Assembly (NCBI GenBank): GCA_900767955.1
Contig: CAAGBC010000046.1
Coordinates: 27,071-91,070 of the forward strand
DNA length: 64,000 bases
Source: Spirochaetia bacterium
GTDB lineage: Bacteria; Spirochaetota; Spirochaetia; Treponematales; Treponemataceae
Direction of reading: 5' to 3'
The notes under the pieces are model-generated. The model was given only the letters and a program-made list of their open reading frames with translations, did no database searches and had not been told where the DNA came from. Below are positions 44,200 to 50,306 of the stretch, one piece after another. Made by a program: the position numbers and the translations under genes. Position 1 is the first letter of the stretch; the number at the start of each line of letters is the position of its first letter.

Positions 44200-44634
44200 A
44201 TGATGAACAAAGAAAATATAAACAACATAATAAATACATTTTGCAAAATCACAACTGTAATTTTTATTGCTTGTTGTATTCGTAGCGCATTTTTTACCAA
44301 AATTGAAGAAATGTATTCCGTATTTGATGTTCTAGCTATTTTACTAATTGCGTTAATTTCTGCACTTTTGACAATTCCCTTTTATACTCCAAAAGAGCGT
44401 TCAAAAAAAGCATTTTTACTTATGCAAATCTTCTATTTTATAGAAGTAAACATGACTGCTTTGATAATTGGATTTTGGCGACACTGGTTTTCCTTTGAAA
44501 ACATAAAAGGACTTGTATCCTTAGAAATCATAATAATTTTTTCTTACGCAACAACAATGTTCATAAGTTACAAAGCAGATTCCTCTAAAGCAAAAGAAAT
44601 GAACTCAAAATTAAAGGAACGAAATGGAGATTAG
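44200..44634 (+). CDS. DUF3021 membrane protein
   Basis: 144 aa with four membrane helices (about 14-34, 45-65, 78-98, 107-127), a short basic C-terminus, and the position next to LytTR that defines DUF3021. Likely the membrane sensor or anti-regulator of the LytTR protein. Two ATGs in tandem after AGAGG leave the exact start open by one codon. Confidence 0.85.
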   Translation: MMNKENINNIINTFCKITTVIFIACCIRSAFFTKIEEMYSVFDVLAILLIALISALLTIPFYTPKERSKKAFLLMQIFYFIEVNMTALIIGFWRHWFSFENIKGLVSLEIIIIFSYATTMFISYKADSSKAKEMNSKLKERNGD

Positions 44635-44805
44635 AAAAAAAAAGCTTCTCTAGCAAAAACTAAAGAAGCTTACAAGACTTTCAAAAACATTCTTCCAGTG
44701 AACATCTATAAAAATGTCTGCTATCAGTATGTGGTAATGTTTTTCTTGAACCCACACAAAGTTAATAGCCTGAATTACGCATAAAATTTGCAGAAAAAGT
44801 CTTTA
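44635..44805 (-). ncRNA. candidate structured small RNA (about 170 nt, 6S-like size and shape)
   Basis: No ORF fits between 44635 and 45060. On the minus strand a promoter (44812-44840) is followed by about 170 nt ending in a strong terminator (AAGCTTCT / AGAAGCTT, then nine T's, 44635-44667). Inside, AAGACTTT near the 5' end pairs with AAAGTCTT near the 3' end; GCTAT/ATAGC and TGTGTGG/CCACATA form a stacked apical hairpin; the regions between are unpaired, with a small ACAT/ATGT hairpin on the 3' side. Long hairpin, central bubble and size are what 6S RNA looks like, but I have no sequence match. Confidence 0.42.
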
Positions 44806-44811
44806 CAAGGC

Positions 44812-44840
44812 ACATAAAGGTAAGGTATCTAAACTTACAA
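44812..44840 (-). promoter_or_regulatory. promoter of the candidate small RNA
   Basis: Minus strand: -35 TTGTAA (44835-44840), 17-bp spacer, -10 TTATGT (44812-44817). Beyond it, 44841-45060 holds no gene I can see. Confidence 0.45.
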
Positions 44841-45060
44841 TTAATTTCATTGCTGTCTATGCCTTATATTTATTTCAATGCAACAAGGTGTATCTCAAAA
44901 TCACCCTATCAAATTTACAGAACAATTTTGAACCAGTGCAAGAAACCCCTTAAATCATTTTCCAATCGCATTTACAGAAAACAATCTGTATCAACTAAAT
45001 AAATAATAATTCTTTTTGATGTGATTGTCATTAAACTCGAAGTTTAAAACAGAAGGATTT

Positions 45061-45891
45061 AATGCAGCGAAAAAAAGATAAATTAGAATATTAGGTATTA
45101 TCTTTATTAGTATACAAAAAAGATTTCCAAAAGAAGCTATTTCTAAAAATCAAATTTTAAAAAACATTGAATTTGCAAATATCGAAAAATCAACTCAGAT
45201 AAAGTTGACAGAAAAAGTTCAAAAAGAATGCAAAGCAAATGTATTAGGCGCTTTATGGGGAGATTTTCAAGGTAATATTTATGCTTTTGATAAAGTAAAT
45301 GGCGATAGAATTACAATCTCTCACAGTGCATACGATTTTTGCTTGCGACACAAAATGGAACTTGAAAAATTAAATTATTACGCCTGGACAAAATTTCTAG
45401 AAAGTATCAATGAAAAAAACTTACTTTACAAAGTAATTTCTAAAATTGAAACATCTTTGCCAGAAAGAAAACCATTAGATATTTACCGTAAAATACTTTT
45501 TGAAGAATTTGAGCAAAATAATTGTTTTTATTGTGGCAAAAAACTTTGTTCCACAATCATTCATGTAGATCATTTTATTCCATGGAGTTTTATAAAAGAA
45601 GATAAACTTTGGAATTTTGTTTTATCCTGTCCAGAATGTAACATCAAGAAAAGTAATAAATTACCTTCTAGAAATTTTATTTACAAAATTCAAAATCGTA
45701 ATAAATTGATATTAAAACAATTTACTTCACAAGATTTTGTTGCACAACAATTTAAAAACTATAAAAATGAATTAATCCCAAATCTTTGGCAATACGCTTT
45801 TTACAGTGGATTTAAAACAGGAAGTAACGATACCTATTATCATCATTTTTCAGATTATTCACAGGTATCTGTAGCAGATAAAGAGAAATAA
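45061..45891 (+). pseudogene. HNH endonuclease gene with an in-frame TAG at codon 11
   Basis: An ATG at 45061 has a good ribosome site (AGAAGGA, 5 bp away). The frame hits TAG at 45091-45093 and is then open for 266 codons to 45891. The C-terminal half carries an HNH zinc-nuclease module: CFYCGKK, then HVDHFIPWSF and CPECNIKKSNKLP (about 185-230 counted from 45061). The region before it (YRKILFEEFEQNN) is the usual lead-in. Without the TAG this would be a 276-aa HNH nuclease of the kind found alone or in restriction loci. A TTG at 45205 could give a 228-aa N-terminally shortened form, but no ribosome site supports it. Confidence 0.65.
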
Positions 45892-45898
45892 GCCCCCT

Positions 45899-46068
45899 CA
45901 CTACGCACAGACACATTTCCTTACTACGCACAGTGTCTATTCCTTACTACGCACGGTGTCTGTTTCTTACTACGCACGATATCTGTTTCTTACTATGCAC
46001 GGTGTGTGTTTCTTACTATGCACGGTATCTGTTTCTTACTATGCACGATGTGTGTTTCTTACCTCGCA
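45899..46068. repeat. 23-bp tandem repeat array (seven copies plus a partial)
   Basis: Unit close to TACTACGCACGGTGT followed by CTGTTTCT, repeated head to tail from 45899 to 46059 with no spacers, then a degenerate partial copy. The first copies read TACTACGCAC and the later ones TACTATGCAC, so the array has diversified from one end. It fills the gap between two convergent genes (HNH pseudogene and the 144-aa gene) and lies outside both. It is not a CRISPR array. Confidence 0.9.
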
Positions 46069-46075
46069 AAAAAAA

Positions 46076-46510
46076 CTACTTTCCGCGATAATATCCTTCA
46101 AGGCGATTCATCTTATCTTGTAAATCAAGTAATTGTGTGCGAAGATTACGAATCTGATTTATACTAGACATAATTTTTACTTGCATGTAAGTATCAGCTA
46201 AAAATCCATCAAAAACAAAATCTGCAAACGAAGAAAATGTAAAGGTATTCATAGAAAAATCAGTAGGAATTACAACTTCATTCAACTCCCGTTGCAAATC
46301 TTTTAGTAAAGAATTTATTCTATTCATAATGTTGCTTGCATTATTCAATTTTGAATGTTTGATTAAATCTGTTATAAGTCCGCCACCAAGCATATCAAAA
46401 AATCCCCAATTACGAGCTTTTTTAAACTGCTTTTCTGCATCATCAATAAGAAATAAAAGTTCACTAATTATACTTTTTACATCATTAATTTCACTTAAAT
46501 TGTTTGTCAT
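46076..46510 (-). CDS. conserved-looking helical protein of unknown function
   Basis: 144 aa, mostly alpha-helical. N-terminal amphipathic helix, then a WGFFDMLGGGLITDLIKHSKL segment typical of a family seen across Firmicutes and spirochaetes without assigned role, then two coiled helices. A hydrophobic patch (FTFSSFADFVFDGFLAD) may contact membrane or partner. Preceded by GAGAGG 5 bp before the ATG; a GC-rich hairpin lies in its upstream region. Confidence 0.65.
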   Translation of the reverse strand: MTNNLSEINDVKSIISELLFLIDDAEKQFKKARNWGFFDMLGGGLITDLIKHSKLNNASNIMNRINSLLKDLQRELNEVVIPTDFSMNTFTFSSFADFVFDGFLADTYMQVKIMSSINQIRNLRTQLLDLQDKMNRLEGYYRGK

Positions 46511-46531
46511 ATAAACCTCTCATCAAATACG

Positions 46532-46570
46532 TCCGGTCAAGGCACGCTTTGCTCAATGCCTTGACTCGGC
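46532..46570. repeat. GC-rich hairpin element upstream of the 144-aa gene
   Basis: Perfect 9-bp arms GTCAAGGCA (46536-46544) and TGCCTTGAC (46557-46565), inside a GTCCG...CGGCCG frame. GC-rich against its surroundings like the element at 32985. Just right of it, AGGGTTT/AAACCCT forms a second hairpin (46578-46596). Confidence 0.5.
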
Positions 46571-46600
46571 CGTTTTTAGGGTTTGTATTAAACCCTAAAT

Positions 46601-46634
46601 AAAAAAAAGAGGCTATGTTAACCATAACCTCTTT
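46601..46634 (-). terminator. terminator of yebC
   Basis: Minus strand arms AGAGGTTATG / CATAGCCTCT (one G-T) followed by eight T's. Confidence 0.9.
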
Positions 46635-46664
46635 CTATCTATTTAGAATAACTTAAATTACAAA

Positions 46665-47411
46665 TTATTCAGCATCTGGATCGAATCCGTCAGGATATTC
46701 AACATTTGAATAAACATTCTGAACATCATCGTTATCTTCAAGACGATTAATAAGTTTTGCAATCTTAGAAGCTGTATCAGCATCAACTGCTGTATACATA
46801 TCAGGAATCATTCCTACTTCACCAGAAAGTGATTCAAAACCTTTTTCTGAAAGAGCATCAGCAACTGTAGCGAATGCATCTGCTGCTGTTGTAACAGTAA
46901 TGATACCATCTTCATTAACGATATCGTCTGCACCTGCTTCAAGAGCAACTTCCATCAATTCATCTTCTGATACTTTTTCTGCATCAAATTCAATTGTTCC
47001 TTTTCTCTGGAACATACGAGCTACAGAACCAGAAACACCAAGGTTTCCACCGCTCTTATTGAAAATATTACGAACATCTGCAGCAGCACGATTCTTGTTA
47101 TCTGTCAAAACTTCAACAAGAACAGCAACTCCACCTGCACCATATCCTTCATATACTAATTCTTCGTAAGTAGCTCCACCTAATTCACCAGTACCTTTTT
47201 TGATAGCACGTTCAATGTTATCTTTAGGCATGTTAGATGCACGAGCTTTAATAATTGCAGTACGAAGACGAGGGTTTGAGTTAGGATCTCCACCACCCAT
47301 TCTAGCTGCAATAGAAATTTCTTTAATAAATTTTGTAAAAAGTTTACCACGCTTTGCATCAGCAATACCTTTAGCGTGTTTAATGGTTGCCCATTTACTA
47401 TGTCCTGACAT
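46665..47411 (-). CDS. yebC: YebC/PmpR-family protein
   Basis: 248 aa, full length. The N-terminus (MSGHSKWATIKHAKGIADAKRGKLF) is the family signature. Members bind DNA as transcription regulators in some bacteria, and recent work also ties some to translation of proline-rich stretches. Three domains expected. Single gene with AAAGGAG site and own terminator. Confidence 0.96.
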   Translation of the reverse strand: MSGHSKWATIKHAKGIADAKRGKLFTKFIKEISIAARMGGGDPNSNPRLRTAIIKARASNMPKDNIERAIKKGTGELGGATYEELVYEGYGAGGVAVLVEVLTDNKNRAAADVRNIFNKSGGNLGVSGSVARMFQRKGTIEFDAEKVSEDELMEVALEAGADDIVNEDGIITVTTAADAFATVADALSEKGFESLSGEVGMIPDMYTAVDADTASKIAKLINRLEDNDDVQNVYSNVEYPDGFDPDAE

Positions 47412-47488
47412 TGGAGAAACTCCTTTAATTAAGATTACATATTAATATAGATTAGATAATTCTACATAAATTATAGTTATAAGTCAAG

Positions 47489-47549
47489 TATAAACACTTG
47501 TCGGACAATTGCAGACAATATAAAAAACACTGTCCCACAAGTGTTTTTT
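47489..47549 (-). terminator. hairpin/terminator after bactofilin
   Basis: Minus strand AAACACTTGT-G-GGACA pairs with TGTCC-G-ACAAGTGTTT across about 24 nt, with one G-G mismatch, followed by only a short T run. The T-rich side on the plus strand makes it better as a plus-strand terminator. Confidence 0.55.
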
Positions 47550-47566
47550 TTGAGTATAAGTTATTT

Positions 47567-48019
47567 TTATTCGATAACATCTGAACGCAAAACTAATGCG
47601 TCTTTGTATTCTTTTGAAGCTACAGAAAAAATATTTTCATCTGGTTGTTCATCAAGCATTGTAATTTGCCCTTCGAATTCAACATTATTTGCAATTCTTA
47701 AACGAGCTGTACTAATATCACCAGTAACTGATGCCCCACTACAAATTTCTACTCGTTCTGATGCATTTATATCACCAGTAACAGAACCAGAAATAACAAT
47801 AGATTTTACTTGTATTGAATCTACAGTACAAACAGCATCTTTTGAAATTTCAAGATTACCAGTTGCTTTTATTTTTCCATTAAATCTACCAGTAATAATC
47901 AAATCATCACTAAATTCAAGAACGCCATCAAAATCTGTTTCTGGTCCAAAAACAGTTAATGTTCTTTTTTCTTCAATATCTTTTTTTTCTTCTTTTGTAA
48001 CAACAGGTTTTTCACTCAT
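47567..48019 (-). CDS. bactofilin-family cytoskeletal protein
   Basis: 150 aa. Central bactofilin beta-helix (FGPETDFDGVLEFSDDLIITGRFNGKIKATGNLEI, then repeats to about residue 130) flanked by a charged N-terminal tail. Self-polymerising scaffold linked to cell shape; in spirochaetes such proteins help morphology and motility. No ribosome site; the promoter positions +1 exactly on the ATG. Confidence 0.9.
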   Translation of the reverse strand: MSEKPVVTKEEKKDIEEKRTLTVFGPETDFDGVLEFSDDLIITGRFNGKIKATGNLEISKDAVCTVDSIQVKSIVISGSVTGDINASERVEICSGASVTGDISTARLRIANNVEFEGQITMLDEQPDENIFSVASKEYKDALVLRSDVIE

Positions 48020-48025
48020 ATTATC

Positions 48026-48054
48026 ATTTTACTTTATTTCTATTTCCATTGCAA
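48026..48054 (-). promoter_or_regulatory. bactofilin promoter, leaderless arrangement
   Basis: Minus strand: -35 TTGCAA (48049-48054), 17-bp spacer, -10 TAAAAT (48026-48031). +1 is the A of the ATG at 48019. Confidence 0.65.
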
Positions 48055-48092
48055 GCGGACAAAAAGGAAAGAATAATATTACATCTGTTAAA

Positions 48093-48123
48093 TAAAAAAG
48101 ACCTAGCAATTTACTAGGTCTTT
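48093..48123 (-). terminator. terminator of the (displaced) tRNA-Val gene
   Basis: Minus strand AAAGACCTAG / CTAGGTCTTT hairpin followed by T's, directly downstream of the tRNA 3' end. It stayed with the chromosome when the element inserted. Confidence 0.88.
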
Positions 48124-48124
48124 A

Positions 48125-48171
48125 TGGGCAGTGAGAGGATCGAACTCCCGACATTCTGGGTGTAAACCAGA
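48125..48171 (-). mobile_element. left attachment site: 3' half of tRNA-Val (TAC)
   Basis: 47 nt matching a tRNA from the anticodon stem to the discriminator base: stem TCTGG/CCAGA around loop TTTACAC (anticodon TAC), variable loop, T-arm GGGAG/CTCTC with TTCGATC loop, acceptor 3' strand ACTGCCC-A. Nothing resembling a D-arm or 5' acceptor strand lies upstream (48172-48260). A tRNA 3' half without its 5' half is the standard scar of integration into a tRNA gene. Because the tRNA points left, the intact copy should be at the element's right end, past 64 kb. Confidence 0.85.
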
Positions 48172-48211
48172 CTTTGAAATAACGCAAATTCCTTCAATAA
48201 AGAATATAAAA

Positions 48212-48340
48212 CGCCTCTACAAGTTAAAAATTCCTAGATATTCCATGAGGCGGGGAATATTTAGTCGTTTTTGACGACTATAAAATTGTATAAAAAGACT
48301 TCATTAAGACCGCCTAAAACTTAATGAAGTCTTTTTTTTA
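48212..48340 (+). promoter_or_regulatory. structured region with terminator and competing pairings, upstream of parA
   Basis: CGCCTC (48212-48217) can pair with GAGGCG (48247-48252). TAGTCGT/ACGACTA (48262-48280) is a small hairpin. AAAGACTTCATTAAG / CTTAATGAAGTCTTT (48294-48308, 48320-48334) plus T's is a strong plus-strand terminator. The loop of that terminator holds CCGCCT (48310-48315), complementary to AGGCGG (48248-48253), so the two pairings compete or form a pseudoknot. This looks like a regulatory RNA for the replicon or an attenuator. No plus-strand gene precedes it in the integrated state. Confidence 0.5.
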
Positions 48341-48345
48341 TTACT

Positions 48346-48396
48346 TCTTCAAATAGTTATTAAAACTTGGACGGGTAGACAATAACTATTTGAAGA
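48346..48396. repeat. 16-bp perfect inverted repeat before parA (parS/operator candidate)
   Basis: Arms TCTTCAAATAGTTATT (48346-48361) and AATAACTATTTGAAGA (48381-48396), 19-bp centre with ACGGGTAGAC. It ends 7 bp before the parA ribosome site. It could be the ParB-binding centromere, a ParA operator or a 5'-UTR hairpin; lack of a T tail argues against a terminator. Confidence 0.6.
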
Positions 48397-48416
48397 TTTT
48401 ACAGGAAGGAAATAAT

Positions 48417-49196
48417 ATGAAGGTAATTACTTTTTCAAGTATGAAAGGTGGCGTAGGAAAAACAACAAATTCAGTATTAGTTACTAATTGTTTGGCCGCA
48501 AGAGGTTTCAAAGTTTTATATTTTGATTTAGACATTTTTAACAATTCAGGAACAACCTATTTCACTGCAGGATTAGATTGTAATGATTTAATAGCTCAAA
48601 AAAACTCTTTTGAGGCTTTATCTCATAATGAAATTAAAAAGTATGCAATTCACTCACGAAAAGAAAATGTTGATTTAATTGCAAATAACATCAACACAAA
48701 TAAATTAAGAAGCTGCGGATATAATGAACTTTCTAAAACATTAAAAGATGCTACAGATTATGATTATGTAATAATAGACACAGCTCCATCCTATGACAAT
48801 TTAGTGATAAATGCATTATTATGTGCAGATTTAATTTTAACTCCAATACAATTTTCATCATTTTGTATTACAACTTCTCAATATTTACAAACTTGTTTAT
48901 ATGATGATTGCCCAAATCAAGTAGAAAAATGGTATTTATTATATTCCTGGTGGGAAGAAAAATTAGTACCTTTTGAAACATCTCTTCAATCCCAATTCGT
49001 AAAAGTATTTGAAAATAATTTTGACAACATCTTGGATGTTCATATTCCAAAAACAAATGCTGCAAATAATTATATTCAAACAGATACACATATAAACATT
49101 GATAGTCCTATGATTGGAAATGCCCGTCTAGCTAAAGAGATTAATAAATTAGTAAACATGATAACAGGTATCGAACATAATGTTCAAAAATTTTAG
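48417..49196 (+). CDS. parA: ParA-family partition ATPase
   Basis: 259 aa from the ATG at 48417, chosen for its GGAAGGA site (longer forms to 48390 have none). Deviant Walker A KGGVGKTT (about 11-18), then LYFDLDIF and VIIDTAPSYDN as Walker A' and B. No N-terminal DNA-binding domain, so class Ib-like. Drives segregation of the element when excised or replicating. parB follows 12 bp downstream. Confidence 0.92.
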   Translation: MKVITFSSMKGGVGKTTNSVLVTNCLAARGFKVLYFDLDIFNNSGTTYFTAGLDCNDLIAQKNSFEALSHNEIKKYAIHSRKENVDLIANNINTNKLRSCGYNELSKTLKDATDYDYVIIDTAPSYDNLVINALLCADLILTPIQFSSFCITTSQYLQTCLYDDCPNQVEKWYLLYSWWEEKLVPFETSLQSQFVKVFENNFDNILDVHIPKTNAANNYIQTDTHINIDSPMIGNARLAKEINKLVNMITGIEHNVQKF

Positions 49197-49208
49197 GAGG
49201 AGAAATTT

Positions 49209-50282
49209 ATGGCAAAACAATTAAATATTTTATCAAATAATGGAAAAATTAATTCAGTTGCAAGTGGTGGGCTAAAACTTTCAAAAAAGATTTTAATTGA
49301 AAAAATTGAAGAACATGAACGCTTCAAAAATTTATATAAAATTGATGAATTCGTTTTGGAAAGAATTACAAATCACATGGGATCAAACGGTTTTGATGAA
49401 AGTCAACCACTTCATATTTGGGTGGTTACAGATGAAAATGGAGTAACTCATTACTATTTAATTGATGGATATACGCGTCTTACTGCTGCAAAAAAATTGG
49501 GATTAATTCAAGTTCCATATTACGAACATACAGAATTTACATCTTTTGACGAAGCTTACAAATATGTTCTTCATCTACAAACGGATAGAAGAAATCTAGA
49601 AGGAATTGATTTACTGAACAACATAAAAGAATTAATGGGTTCAGATTATATTCAATCTATGAAAAACAAAAATCAAGCAATTGCCGATTTAATTGGAGTA
49701 TCAAAAAAAACTGTAGAAAGAGCAAAATTTGTAAATGAAAATGCATCAGAAGAACAAATTGAATCTCTTGAATCTGGAAATACAACTATAAATCAACTTC
49801 ATACAGAAATAAAACAAGATAAATATATAGAAGAAAATGCAACTGAAGAGCAAAAAGAAAATCTCGAAAACGGTGATATTTCAAAAGATGAAGTTATAAA
49901 AGAAATTAAAAAATCTAAAAGCAAAACTAAAATTGATGAAGATTTAGATGATATTTCAGAAGCATTGAATGACAATTCAGATTCAGTTGCAGGAATTCAC
50001 TTCACACGAAGAAAAGAAGATGATTCTCCAAAATTTACTGTACCAAAAGAAACAAGTCTTGATGAATGGACTATCGAAAAAAACAAACAAATCGAATCAG
50101 CAAAAAAAGATAGTTTTTCCGAAGGATTTTATAAAGCTGTAGTATTTTGCTGCTCTGAATTTTCGAAAGGAAAAACTGCAGAAGAAGTTTATAACGATAA
50201 TCGAATTTCTGATTTATCTCCAAGCGTAATTTATAACTTTGAATTACCAGAAGATGCCGAAGACATCGTTGCAAAATGGTAA
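49209..50282 (+). CDS. parB: ParB-like partition protein with internal repeats
   Basis: 357 aa. N-terminal ParB/sulfiredoxin-like domain (YLIDGYTRLTAAKKLG, about 90-105; DRRNLE), then a helix-turn-helix (NQAIADLIGVSKKTVERAKFV, about 155-176). Next come two copies of a 30-35-residue repeat (ENASEEQIESLESGN / ENATEEQKENLENGD), an acidic/basic linker and a short C-terminal domain. Expected partner of ParA that binds parS. Start has AGGAGG. Confidence 0.85.
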   Translation: MAKQLNILSNNGKINSVASGGLKLSKKILIEKIEEHERFKNLYKIDEFVLERITNHMGSNGFDESQPLHIWVVTDENGVTHYYLIDGYTRLTAAKKLGLIQVPYYEHTEFTSFDEAYKYVLHLQTDRRNLEGIDLLNNIKELMGSDYIQSMKNKNQAIADLIGVSKKTVERAKFVNENASEEQIESLESGNTTINQLHTEIKQDKYIEENATEEQKENLENGDISKDEVIKEIKKSKSKTKIDEDLDDISEALNDNSDSVAGIHFTRRKEDDSPKFTVPKETSLDEWTIEKNKQIESAKKDSFSEGFYKAVVFCCSEFSKGKTAEEVYNDNRISDLSPSVIYNFELPEDAEDIVAKW

Positions 50283-50306
50283 AAAAAATTAGTTAGGATA
50301 ATAATT

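Noticed and set aside
496..45093. TAG read as an amino acid (recoding) in the three TAG-split genes
   Set aside because: Many normal genes here end at TAG (for example at 5746, 26814 and 44634), and no suppressor tRNA or pyrrolysine gene is visible. Nonsense mutations explain the data more simply.
45899..46068. CRISPR array
   Set aside because: The 23-bp units are contiguous; there are no unique spacers and no cas genes nearby. It is a plain tandem repeat.
47200..47445. Plus-strand frame inside yebC
   Set aside because: The complementary strand encodes full-length YebC, which accounts for the whole interval.
47489..47549. AACACTTGT at 47490 as another XRE operator
   Set aside because: It is one arm of the hairpin after bactofilin and lacks the TGTT half and the phased neighbours seen at 41984-42040.
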